Below, one piece after another: positions 1 through 6,457 of a DNA stretch of 6,618 nt. Each line of letters begins with the position of its first letter. The first letter of the stretch is position 1. Under the pieces are notes generated by a model. That model was not told the DNA's origin. It saw nothing but the letters and a program-made list of their open reading frames with translations, and searched no databases. The position numbers and the translations under genes were made by a program. The stretch comes from an uncultured Clostridium sp. (lineage in GTDB: Bacteria; Bacillota; Clostridia; TANB77; CAG-508), in contig USGK01000042.1 in NCBI GenBank assembly GCA_900554175.1, positions 1 through 6,618 of the forward strand, read 5' to 3'.

Positions 1-6
1 ATATAA

Positions 7-42
7 CAACACTTTTTAGAAAAAAGTTGTTGCATTGGCAAC
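7..42. other. Two overlapping small stem-loops, role unknown
   Basis: ACTTTTT (11-17) pairs with AAAAAGT (21-27) around a 3-base loop. The stem extends through CAAC (7-10) and GTTG (29-32) with one bulged T. A second hairpin, GTTGC (29-33) with GCAAC (38-42), competes for the same GTTG. No U-run follows, so it is not an ordinary intrinsic terminator. It may be the tail of a structure belonging to whatever lies left of the window. No gene is visible in bases 1-203. Confidence 0.3.
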
Positions 43-89
43 GAAAATTTTGCGTAATTAAAAAATTAATGTTAATTATTAGTTTCTTC

Positions 90-119
90 TTGACAACACC
101 TATTTCTATGGAGTATAAT
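90..119 (+). promoter_or_regulatory. Sigma-A-type promoter of rpsU
   Basis: A perfect -35 TTGACA (90-95) and a perfect -10 TATAAT (114-119) are separated by 18 bases. Transcription would start near 125-127, giving a leader of roughly 78 bases before the rpsU start codon. The closeness to consensus fits a highly expressed ribosomal protein gene. Confidence 0.85.
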
Positions 120-124
120 ATCCA

Positions 125-195
125 ATGTGTATAGGGTAAGGGCTATGTCCTTTTGAAATAATCCCACATACAGTTTTGTATGACCGGAAGGGGGG
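125..195 (+). promoter_or_regulatory. Possible structured 5' leader of rpsU
   Basis: The leader can form several helices. ATAG (131-134) pairs with CTAT (143-146), extendable by two G-U pairs. CATACA (167-172) pairs with TGTATG (177-182) around a GTTT loop. TCCTT (148-152) can pair with AAGGG (188-192), covering part of the ribosome binding site. Alternatives compete: TATGT (144-148) with ACATA (166-170), and ATGTG (125-129) with CACAT (165-169). The binding site is an unusual G-run, AAGGGGGG (188-195), eight bases before the ATG, where AAGGAGG would be usual. I match it to no riboswitch or ribosomal leader family I know. Autoregulation by S21 is only an inference; the pairings were found by eye. 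Confidence 0.35.
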
Positions 196-203
196 AATAA
201 TTA

Positions 204-374
204 ATGTCAGAAATTAAAGTTAATAATGGAAATATAGAAGATGCTTTAAAAAGATTTAAAAGGCAATGTGCCAGAAATGGTGTTCTTCAAGAAGTTCGTA
301 AAAGAGAACATTATGAAAAACCTAGTGTAAAGAGAAAGAAAAAATCAGAAGCAGCTAGAAAAAGAAAATTTTAA
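204..374 (+). CDS. rpsU: 30S ribosomal protein S21
   Basis: The 56-residue product begins MSEIKVNNGN and contains the S21 core RFKRQCARNGVLQEVRKREH (residues 17-36), followed by YEKPSVKRKKKSEAARKRKF. The very basic C-terminal tail is typical of S21, and the length matches the Firmicutes family. S21 sits on the 30S platform near the 3' end of 16S rRNA and helps initiation, since it lies close to the anti-Shine-Dalgarno region. The ATG follows AAGGGGGG by eight bases. The gene has its own near-consensus promoter, a 78-base leader and a strong hairpin terminator 24 bases after the stop, so it is probably monocistronic. In many Clostridia rpsU is followed by a yqeY/GatB-like gene; here hpf converges on it instead. 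Identification is secure. Confidence 0.97.
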   Translation: MSEIKVNNGNIEDALKRFKRQCARNGVLQEVRKREHYEKPSVKRKKKSEAARKRKF

Positions 375-397
375 TTTATTCATGTATATTTCTAAAT

Positions 398-444
398 AAA
401 ATAAAAGAAATCCAATTATATCATAATCGGATTTCTTTTATTTT
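398..444. terminator. Bidirectional rho-independent terminator between rpsU and hpf
   Basis: A perfect 16-base stem joins 398-413 with 429-444; its core is AAAAGAAATCC with GGATTTCTTTT. The 15-base loop can fold further, ATTAT (415-419) with ATAAT (423-427). On the + strand the distal arm merges into a T-run (436-446), and on the minus strand the opposite arm gives T-rich RNA. It lies 24 bases after the rpsU stop and 9 bases after the hpf stop, so it probably terminates both convergent genes. Confidence 0.9.
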
Positions 445-452
445 TTCAATTA

Positions 453-980
453 TTATGCTTCAGGTTCAACAATACCAAAGTTCTTTCCATCTTTTAATTT
501 ATATATAACATTTACTTTTCCTGTTTCTACATTTATAAATGGTAAAAATGTATGTGTTGGTCTATCTTGTAATTCAAGCATTGCATCTTCTGGTGAAATT
601 GGTTTTATTTCATAATATGCTGATTTAATGATTTCATTTGCAACTTCAGATCTTTTTACATCAACACTATTTAAATCTTTAATAGATCCCTCTCTCATCA
701 TTTTTTCTTTTTTAGTTTTTGTCTTTCTTATTTGACCTTCTAATATGTCAATAACTTTATCAATAGATGCGTATAAATCTTTTTCTTCTGCTTCAGCTCT
801 ATATTTTTCTCCATTAGCAGTAACAGTAAATTCTGCTATTTGTTCATTTTTTTCTGATCTTACTACTACTTCTGCTTTTGCATCTTCAAAATATTTATCT
901 ATTCTTTCTAACTTTTTTTCTGCATAATCATTAATTGCATCTGTTACTTTTATTTCCTTTCCTATTACTTTTACTTCCAT
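453..980 (-). CDS. hpf: Long-form ribosome hibernation promoting factor
   Basis: The 175-residue product has the two-domain long HPF layout. Residues 1-95 form the HPF/RaiA-type domain (MEVKVIGKEI at the start), which binds the 30S decoding channel and blocks mRNA and tRNA. The basic patch RKTKTKKEK lies near residues 85-93. After a linker of about 20 residues, residues 115-173 form the C-terminal dimerisation domain, including TFLPFINVETGKVNVIYKLK and ending in GIVEPEA. In Firmicutes this domain joins two 70S ribosomes into inactive 100S dimers. The start is the ATG at 978-980, because an AAAGGAGGAG site lies six bases upstream; an in-frame ATG at 1001 would put that site inside the coding region. 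It has its own strong promoter at 1031-1059. In many Firmicutes hpf precedes secA, but here a terminator follows directly. Confidence 0.95.
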   Translation of the reverse strand: MEVKVIGKEIKVTDAINDYAEKKLERIDKYFEDAKAEVVVRSEKNEQIAEFTVTANGEKYRAEAEEKDLYASIDKVIDILEGQIRKTKTKKEKMMREGSIKDLNSVDVKRSEVANEIIKSAYYEIKPISPEDAMLELQDRPTHTFLPFINVETGKVNVIYKLKDGKNFGIVEPEA

Positions 981-985
981 ACTAA

Positions 986-995
986 CTCCTCCTTT
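986..995 (-). promoter_or_regulatory. Ribosome binding site that fixes the hpf start
   Basis: Read on the minus strand, AAAGGAGGAG ends five or six bases before the ATG at 980. An upstream in-frame ATG at 1001 would be followed by this same site as codons for Lys-Gly-Gly and has no comparable site of its own. This supports the shorter, 175-residue protein, whose MEVKV start also fits the family. Confidence 0.85.
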
Positions 996-1030
996 AGACA
1001 TTAAACCGTCTTTTTTGTATTTGTTTTTAC

Positions 1031-1059
1031 ATTATACCTATAAAATTTAATTTTGGCAA
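1031..1059 (-). promoter_or_regulatory. Sigma-A-type promoter of hpf
   Basis: On the minus strand, -35 TTGCCA (1054-1059) and -10 TATAAT (1031-1036) are separated by 17 bases. Transcription should start near 1024, about 45 bases before the hpf ATG. The element lies in the 73-base gap after the SNF2 stop codon, allowing hpf to be expressed independently of that gene. I see no GC-rich hairpin with a T-run in this gap, so read-through from the SNF2 gene is also possible. Confidence 0.8.
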
Positions 1060-1074
1060 GTACTTTTTCAAATT

Positions 1075-4000
1075 TCATTCAAACAAACTCATAATCTCAT
1101 CTTTACTAAGTTTATTAACAAAAGATGTCTTTGTATCTAACATATTATCTATAAGTTCTGTTTTCTTTTTTTGTAATTCATAAATTTTTTCTTCAATAGA
1201 ATTATTTGTAATAAGTTTATAGACTTGAACATTATTTTTTTGACCAATTCTATATGCTCTATCTGTTGCTTGATTTTCAGCAGATGCATTCCACCATGGG
1301 TCATAATGAATTACCATATCTGCTCCAGTTAAATTAAGTCCTGTTCCCCCAGCCTTTAAAGAAATTAAAAATACCTTGATTTCTTTATTTGAATTAAATT
1401 CATCTACTAATTTAATTCTTTCATCTACTTTGGTTGAACCTATAAGTTTAAAGTACTTTATATTTAATTTATTTAATTCTTTTTCTATAATATCAAACAT
1501 AGCTGTATACCCAGAAAATAATAATATTTTATGTCCTGCTTCAATTCCATCTTGTACAATTTCTATACATTGTTTAAGTTTACTGCTTCCACCTTCATAA
1601 TTATCAATAAATAGACTTGGATGACAACAAATTTGCCTAAGTCTTGTTAAAGCTGCTAATATTTTAATATGACTATTTTCAAATCCATTAATCTTTAATT
1701 CGTCTGATATCTCTTTTTTTGCCTTAACTAAATATGACGTATAAATTTTTTCTTGTTCATCTTCCATACTATTGTTTAGAACACTGATAGTTTTTTCAGG
1801 CAGTTCAACTAAAACTTGTTTTTTTGTTCTTCTTAAAATAAATGGCTCTATAAGCATTTTTAATTTTTCCATTGTTTTTTGATCATTATCTTTTACTATT
1901 GGTGTTTCATACAAACTTTTAAATTTCCTATAGCTAAATAAATATCCTGACATTATAAAATCAAAAATTGACCATAACTCTGCAAGCGAATTTTCTATTG
2001 GTGTACCTGTTAATGCAAATCTTGTATCCGCTTTTAACTTTTTTATTGCTTTTGCATTTTGAGTATTACTATTTTTTAAATATTGCGCTTCGTCTGCAAT
2101 TATATATTTAAAATTATAATTCTTTTCATTATAAAATTCTATATCTCTTTTTAATAAGTCATATGACGTTATTATTAAATCATAATTTTCTATTTGTGAT
2201 ATTATTTCTTTTCTTTCTTGTAATTTTCCATGTATAACTGCAACATTTAATTTATTAGCAAATCTTTCCGCTTCTTTTTTCCAATTTAAAGAAAGCGAAC
2301 TCGGGCAGACAACAATACTTGCTTTTCTTGATTCTTTTTCTGACTCTATATAACTTAAAATAATAGTAAGTAATTGCAATGTTTTTCCCAATCCCATATC
2401 ATCTGCAAGAATTCCGCCAAAATGGTAACTTTCAAGTACTTTTAACCACTTAAATCCAATTTTTTGATAATCTCTTAAAATGTCTTTCATTTCATCAGGG
2501 ACATTTGCATCATCTTCTATGTTATTCTTTTCCAAATCATTTACAATTTTTTTGTATTCAGTATTTTTAGTCACACTTAGATCTTTAGTTTTCTTTAGTA
2601 ATTCATTTAAATACAATGTTCTTGAAATAGGGAGTCTTGCTTCACCATCTGACAAATCTTTATAACTCACATCTAGTCCAGTCGACAATTTGTCTATAAA
2701 ATCTAAATCTTCACTATCATCTAATTTTAAGAAACTTCCATCTTTTAACCTGTGATAATTTTTCTTTAATTTATATTTATTCATAATCTCTTCAAATTCT
2801 TTTGTATCTAAATTCATTTTATTTAAATCTATTGAAAGTAAATTATTTTCAACTTTTACACCAATATTCCCGATTTTAGGCTTTTTTATCTCCTTTAATT
2901 TAAAATTATCTGTAACCATAACCTCAAATTTTTGCATATAAAATTCTATTTCTTCATTTAAAAATCTATAAATTTTGTCATCATCAGGTAAAATCAATCT
3001 TAAATTTTCTTTATCAATCATAAATCCTGTTTTTCTAAAGATATTTAGAGTTATATTTTCTTGAATTTCATTTCGTTTTTCTTTAATTTTTATTTTGTCA
3101 TTGAAAGGATTAAATTCTTCTTCCCCATAGCAAAATCTTGGCTCTAATATTAAATAATCATTCTTATCAAAATCTAAAAAAATCTTTGTTGCTAATTTCT
3201 TTGGTGTGTATTCTTCTATTTCTTTATCACTAATACCTGATAATTTTATATTATTTTTTACTCGTGGCATTATAATTGAAAAAAAATCTTTCAATTTATT
3301 TTCATTACAAGTTGTTTCTTTTATATAATTACTTTTAAATATATTTATTAACTTAATTGTTGAATTTTTAAATTTCTCTGAACATCTGTATAATTTATCT
3401 TTATCTAATAAATAATCATATTTTTCACCTTTAAATATTCTAATCTCATATATGTCTATATTAGGTGCAAATTTGAACGTACCATCTCCTATCTTTTTCA
3501 TTGAAAATTGTATTGGAGGATCACCCTCAATAAAATTCATTTTATTTGATATATAATCATACTCATATATAACATTTTTATTTTTTAATAAATCAAAAGC
3601 TTCATCTATAGTGTTATTTCCTAATGTCAAGTATGGTTGACTCACATTTGAACTATAATAGTAACTATATCTTTCTCTCTTTACTACATTTTTTAAAATC
3701 TCCGAATATTTTAAAATGAATTTAAGTAAAGGTATACTTTTTTCTTCAAAATTATTAACATTATGTAAAAATTCAAGTTTTTCGCCATATTTATAAAATT
3801 CATTATTAATAACTCTTGTATAGAATTCTGATAAATCCTTTATCTTATACATACGATTATTTCCTATTTTAAATTCAAGTTTTAAATCCGAATCTATCCT
3901 GTCAAATATTATTTTTGGTTCTAATTTTACCTTCAAATTATTAGGCAACTCTTCTAAATTTTCCGAGTTTATTTCTCTTAACTGTTCATTATAAAACTCA

Positions 4001-4383
4001 TTTATAACTTTCTCAAAGTCTTGTGATTTTAAGGCATCACTTATATTTTTATTTTGCCTAGTTTTCTCATGGTTTTCCCAAAATTTGGTCTGATTTAATC
4101 TAATTATAGTTGCTAAAATATGCTTGCAAACTCCATATGTTTTTTCATAATCTTTGCATTCACATGATGCAACTTCTAATTCTGCATTTTTAACACATAC
4201 ATTAACTCTGTATTCATCATGAATTCCTTTTACATCTGATGATATATCAAAATTATTTGGATCATCATAATTCATTTTTAGTATATCAATTTTGTTTTCT
4301 TTGGCGTATTGTTTAGCTTTTTTAGTTCTTTCAAAACCAGCATCATCATATAGCTCTTGTAACAAATTTTGATTTATTAACAT
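1075..4383 (-). CDS. SWIM zinc-finger SNF2-family DEAD/H helicase
   Basis: The 1102-residue protein is a Swi2/Snf2-type ATPase expected to translocate on double-stranded DNA and remodel bound proteins. A SWIM zinc finger, CxCx9CxH (C74, C76, C86, H88), lies at the N-terminus. Residues about 150-600 form the long variable region of bacterial SNF2 proteins (bacterial SNF2-associated type). The ATPase follows: LRDYQKIGFKWL (636-647), Walker A DDMGLGKT (661-668), DEAQ box (764-767) and TGTP (792-795). The second RecA lobe has LKAGGTGLNLTGAD (1009-1022) and QATDRAYRIGQ (1038-1048). All motifs are intact and the length is normal for the family. The ATG follows AAGGAG by seven bases and has its own promoter. 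The upstream FAD dehydrogenase is 72 bases away on the same strand. SNF2 proteins occur in some phage-defence loci (DISARM, for example), but no partner nuclease or methylase is seen. The cellular role is unknown; DNA repair or transcription recycling are guesses. Confidence 0.93.
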   Translation of the reverse strand: MLINQNLLQELYDDAGFERTKKAKQYAKENKIDILKMNYDDPNNFDISSDVKGIHDEYRVNVCVKNAELEVASCECKDYEKTYGVCKHILATIIRLNQTKFWENHEKTRQNKNISDALKSQDFEKVINEFYNEQLREINSENLEELPNNLKVKLEPKIIFDRIDSDLKLEFKIGNNRMYKIKDLSEFYTRVINNEFYKYGEKLEFLHNVNNFEEKSIPLLKFILKYSEILKNVVKRERYSYYYSSNVSQPYLTLGNNTIDEAFDLLKNKNVIYEYDYISNKMNFIEGDPPIQFSMKKIGDGTFKFAPNIDIYEIRIFKGEKYDYLLDKDKLYRCSEKFKNSTIKLINIFKSNYIKETTCNENKLKDFFSIIMPRVKNNIKLSGISDKEIEEYTPKKLATKIFLDFDKNDYLILEPRFCYGEEEFNPFNDKIKIKEKRNEIQENITLNIFRKTGFMIDKENLRLILPDDDKIYRFLNEEIEFYMQKFEVMVTDNFKLKEIKKPKIGNIGVKVENNLLSIDLNKMNLDTKEFEEIMNKYKLKKNYHRLKDGSFLKLDDSEDLDFIDKLSTGLDVSYKDLSDGEARLPISRTLYLNELLKKTKDLSVTKNTEYKKIVNDLEKNNIEDDANVPDEMKDILRDYQKIGFKWLKVLESYHFGGILADDMGLGKTLQLLTIILSYIESEKESRKASIVVCPSSLSLNWKKEAERFANKLNVAVIHGKLQERKEIISQIENYDLIITSYDLLKRDIEFYNEKNYNFKYIIADEAQYLKNSNTQNAKAIKKLKADTRFALTGTPIENSLAELWSIFDFIMSGYLFSYRKFKSLYETPIVKDNDQKTMEKLKMLIEPFILRRTKKQVLVELPEKTISVLNNSMEDEQEKIYTSYLVKAKKEISDELKINGFENSHIKILAALTRLRQICCHPSLFIDNYEGGSSKLKQCIEIVQDGIEAGHKILLFSGYTAMFDIIEKELNKLNIKYFKLIGSTKVDERIKLVDEFNSNKEIKVFLISLKAGGTGLNLTGADMVIHYDPWWNASAENQATDRAYRIGQKNNVQVYKLITNNSIEEKIYELQKKKTELIDNMLDTKTSFVNKLSKDEIMSLFE

Positions 4384-4415
4384 TACAGTTCTCCTTATAT
4401 TTTTACTAATGTACT

Positions 4416-4444
4416 ATTATAATATTATTTTAAGAACTTTTCAA
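4416..4444 (-). promoter_or_regulatory. Sigma-A-type promoter of the SNF2 gene
   Basis: On the minus strand, -35 TTGAAA (4439-4444) and a perfect -10 TATAAT (4416-4421) have a 17-base spacer. The start would be near 4409, about 26 bases before the ATG at 4383, leaving room for the AAGGAG site (4391-4396). The promoter begins 11 bases after the dehydrogenase stop codon. No hairpin with a T-run separates the two genes, so both its own start and read-through transcripts are possible. Confidence 0.8.
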
Positions 4445-4455
4445 TACTTTTATAA

Positions 4456-5883
4456 TTAAATTTTCTTAGCTAACACTCTTGCTAAACTAATACCAGATGC
4501 AGATGCCATCATCAGCCCTCTTGTAAGTCCTCCTCCATCTCCTATAGAGTATAGCCCCTTAATTGATGTTTCAAAGTTATTATCGATTTTTACTTTATTG
4601 CTATAAAATTTTATTTCTGGTGCATAAAGTAAATTATGTGGATCTGCAAACCCCTCTACTACTTTATCAACACTTTTTATAAATTCTAATATATCTGTCA
4701 TCGTTCTATATCCTAATGCAAATGTTATATCACCTGCGACAGCCGCTTCAAGTGTTGGAACAACTTTGTTGTTTTTTAATTCTTTTTCCCATGTTCTCTT
4801 TCCTCTATATATGTCGCCCAATCTTTGTACTAAGACATTTCCTGCACCTAATTCATTAAGATTTTTTGCGACATTAATCCCATATTCTATTGGTTTATCA
4901 AAAGGATAATTGAACTTATGTGATACTAATATTGCTAAATTCGTATTATTACTTTTTTTCTCCTTGTATGAATGCCCATTAACTAAAGTTAAATTATTAT
5001 CATATACTTCAGCCGAAACGAAACCACTAGGGTTTTGACAAAATGTCCTTACTTTATCTTTAAATGGTCCAGGTTTTCCGATAAATTTTCCCTCGTACAT
5101 ATATTTATTAATATTTTCCATAACCTCATCTTGAAGTTCATATCTTACTCCTATATCTACTACGCCAGCTTCTGTTTTTATATTATGTTTATTACAAATA
5201 TTAGTTAACCACTTAGCTCCCTTTCTTCCAACTGCTACTACGACATTATCTCCATAAATTTTGTCTACTCGACTATTTTTACCTATTGAAGGTTTAACTT
5301 CAACTCCTTTTACTATTCCTTCATTTATTATTAAATCAGATACAACCGTATCAAACATCATATTTATTGAATTATCCTCTAAGTATTTTTCAAGTTTTCC
5401 GTATAATTCATGGCTTTTTTCCGTTCCCAAATGTCTTATAGGAATACTTATTAAATTCAAATCATTTTTCTTTGATTTTTCTATATACTCTTGTATTTCT
5501 TTTTTATATTCTACACCTTGTAATTTTTTTTCTGCCCCAAATTCTAAATAAATTTTATCGCAGTAATCTATCAATTCTTTTGCTTTCTCTAAACCAATAT
5601 ATTTATGCAATTCTCCACCTACATATAAATCCTCGTCTTCTTTATTATATAAAGATAACTTTCCATCAGAGAAAGCCCCTGCTCCAGAAAATCCACTTGT
5701 TATATTGCAAACTGGCTTGCAATGCATGCATCTTCCACATTCTGTAATAGGACATATCCTTTTTTCTACCCTGCGTCCTTCCTCAATTAAAAGTACATTC
5801 TTTGCTTTTTTCAATTTAATTAATTCATATGCTAAAAATACAGAACTCGGTCCCATTCCAACAACAATTACATCATATTTCAT
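4456..5883 (-). CDS. FAD-dependent dehydrogenase, COG2509 type
   Basis: The 475-residue protein has an N-terminal Rossmann dinucleotide fold, YDVIVVGMGPSS (residues 3-14), in which the usual third glycine is a serine. The acidic end of strand 2 is LLIEEG (31-36). The family signature GFSGAGAFSDGKL (64-76) follows a cysteine cluster: C44, then C49-x2-C52-x2-C55-x3-C59, which has ferredoxin-like spacing. The C-terminus GLYSIGDGGGLTRGLMMAS (443-461) is the second FAD-contacting segment. Length is normal for this uncharacterised dehydrogenase family; the substrate is unknown. It is predicted to be a soluble cytoplasmic flavoprotein with no signal peptide or membrane segment. The ATG at 5883 is chosen because AAGGAGG lies nine bases upstream; an in-frame TTG two codons earlier would leave only three. 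A separate terminator insulates it from the small gene upstream, while the SNF2 gene follows after 72 bases. Confidence 0.9.
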   Translation of the reverse strand: MKYDVIVVGMGPSSVFLAYELIKLKKAKNVLLIEEGRRVEKRICPITECGRCMHCKPVCNITSGFSGAGAFSDGKLSLYNKEDEDLYVGGELHKYIGLEKAKELIDYCDKIYLEFGAEKKLQGVEYKKEIQEYIEKSKKNDLNLISIPIRHLGTEKSHELYGKLEKYLEDNSINMMFDTVVSDLIINEGIVKGVEVKPSIGKNSRVDKIYGDNVVVAVGRKGAKWLTNICNKHNIKTEAGVVDIGVRYELQDEVMENINKYMYEGKFIGKPGPFKDKVRTFCQNPSGFVSAEVYDNNLTLVNGHSYKEKKSNNTNLAILVSHKFNYPFDKPIEYGINVAKNLNELGAGNVLVQRLGDIYRGKRTWEKELKNNKVVPTLEAAVAGDITFALGYRTMTDILEFIKSVDKVVEGFADPHNLLYAPEIKFYSNKVKIDNNFETSIKGLYSIGDGGGLTRGLMMASASGISLARVLAKKI

Positions 5884-5892
5884 TTGCAATAT

Positions 5893-5899
5893 CCTCCTT
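5893..5899 (-). promoter_or_regulatory. Ribosome binding site that fixes the dehydrogenase start
   Basis: On the minus strand, AAGGAGG is nine bases before the ATG at 5883 and only three before an in-frame TTG at 5889. Normal spacing favours the ATG, which also places the FAD-binding strand directly at the N-terminus, as usual for the family. Confidence 0.8.
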
Positions 5900-5920
5900 T
5901 TTTATTTTTATACATTAAAA

Positions 5921-5949
5921 AGTATATAATAAAAAATTTAAAAAAACAA
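5921..5949 (-). promoter_or_regulatory. Candidate promoter of the dehydrogenase gene
   Basis: On the minus strand, TTGTTT (5944-5949) and TATACT (5921-5926) are 17 bases apart, with a start near 5914 and the ribosome binding site at 5893-5899. The match is fair rather than excellent. Its -35 lies inside the distal arm of the upstream gene's terminator, which is a common way of packing short gaps. In such A/T-rich sequence chance matches are frequent. Confidence 0.5.
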
Positions 5950-5974
5950 CCAATTATTCCTAATTGATTGTTTT
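5943..5974 (-). terminator. Rho-independent terminator of the 119-residue protein gene
   Basis: On the minus strand a 14-pair stem (5961-5974 with 5943-5956) closes a GGAA loop, a stable GNRA-type tetraloop. The stem reads AAAACAATCAATTA with TAATTGGTTGTTTT, including one T-G wobble. A T-run (TTTTTTT into AAATTTTTT) follows directly. The wobble would be a C-A mismatch in + strand RNA, so the structure is directional. It lies 19 bases after the stop codon at 5993. Confidence 0.85.
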
Positions 5975-5992
5975 ATAAAATTAATATTAATA

Positions 5993-6352
5993 CTATCTTA
6001 CAACAAGTTGAACTTTGGTTCTATTTCTAACTTCAGTTCCCCACTGTCTATCGCGAAATACTAATTCTAATTCGCAAGTTCCCAATCCAGATGGGGTATG
6101 ACACCAAACTTCTCCACTAGCTGTGATCCATAATCTATCTATAATTTTATAATTTGCTGATCCACCTAAAAAGTTTTTAGAATTTTTTATTCTCCAACTT
6201 TTTAATTCATATGTTGAGCCCTTTGTAATCATATAATTTCCTGGTCTTCCTCCTGTAACAACATGCTCATATCCTGGTAGTCTACGATAAGAGTTTGTTT
6301 TTTTACATGCTCCACCTTCACATTTCATTTCTTCTTCATTAAGTTCTTCCAT
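5993..6352 (-). CDS. Unrecognised 119-residue cysteine-containing protein with leader-like N-terminus
   Basis: I do not recognise this protein. The coding call is supported by AGGAGG eight bases before the ATG (6361-6366), a promoter upstream and a strong terminator downstream. Residues 1-15 are acidic, MEELNEEEMKCEGGA. LNEEEM (4-9) matches the LSxxEL pattern of double-glycine leaders, and the GG/GA at 13-15 lies near the expected cleavage point. The remainder is basic and rich in Gly, Trp and beta-prone stretches (DRLWITASGEVW, CELELVFRD, KVQLVV), suggesting a small beta-rich domain. Cysteines are at 11, 16, 84 and 93. There is no hydrophobic signal peptide or membrane segment. A hand count gives about 34% G+C over 6001-6352, while sampled 60-base lines of the SNF2 gene gave 13% and 23%. 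It could be an exported peptide-like protein or an ordinary cytoplasmic one; no peptidase-transporter is visible in the window. Confidence 0.75.
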   Translation of the reverse strand: MEELNEEEMKCEGGACKKTNSYRRLPGYEHVVTGGRPGNYMITKGSTYELKSWRIKNSKNFLGGSANYKIIDRLWITASGEVWCHTPSGLGTCELELVFRDRQWGTEVRNRTKVQLVVR

Positions 6353-6428
6353 AATAAAATCCTCCTATATTTTTATATATAAAATAACATTTCCACTCGA
6401 CAAATATACAAGCCAAGCATCACATTAT

Positions 6429-6457
6429 ATTATAATCTATCTTTCACAATATATCAA
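6429..6457 (-). promoter_or_regulatory. Likely main promoter of the 119-residue protein gene
   Basis: On the minus strand, -35 TTGATA (6452-6457) and a perfect -10 TATAAT (6429-6434) are 17 bases apart. The start would be near 6422, giving a leader of about 70 bases. The -35 lies within one arm of the dyad at 6446-6488, so a protein bound there would be expected to affect initiation. Confidence 0.65.

Noticed and set aside
125..203. Known riboswitch in the rpsU leader
   Set aside because: I compared it by eye with conserved cores of the guanidine, fluoride, preQ1 and cyclic-di-GMP classes and saw no match.
745..927. Open frame on the + strand within hpf
   Set aside because: It lies wholly opposite a well-supported gene, has no ribosome binding site I can see and resembles no protein family.
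981..1001. Seven-codon N-terminal extension of hpf from an upstream ATG
   Set aside because: The strong AGGAGG site lies inside the extension and points to the ATG at 980.
1376..1600. Open frame on the + strand within the SNF2 gene
   Set aside because: It is antisense to conserved helicase motifs and its Ser/Leu/Ile/Phe-rich product is what the complement of an A-rich gene gives.
2480..2665. Open frame on the + strand within the SNF2 gene
   Set aside because: Antisense to the helicase domain boundary, low-complexity product, no start signals.
1075..4383. Phage-defence island centred on the SNF2 helicase
   Set aside because: No methylase, nuclease, phospholipase D or other DISARM-like partner is present, and the neighbours are housekeeping genes.
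5884..5889. TTG start two codons upstream of the dehydrogenase ATG
   Set aside because: Only three bases would separate it from the ribosome binding site.
5261..5929. Three overlapping + strand frames opposite the dehydrogenase
   Set aside because: They overlap one another in different frames and lie opposite a conserved flavoprotein; the cysteines and FAD motifs are on the minus strand.
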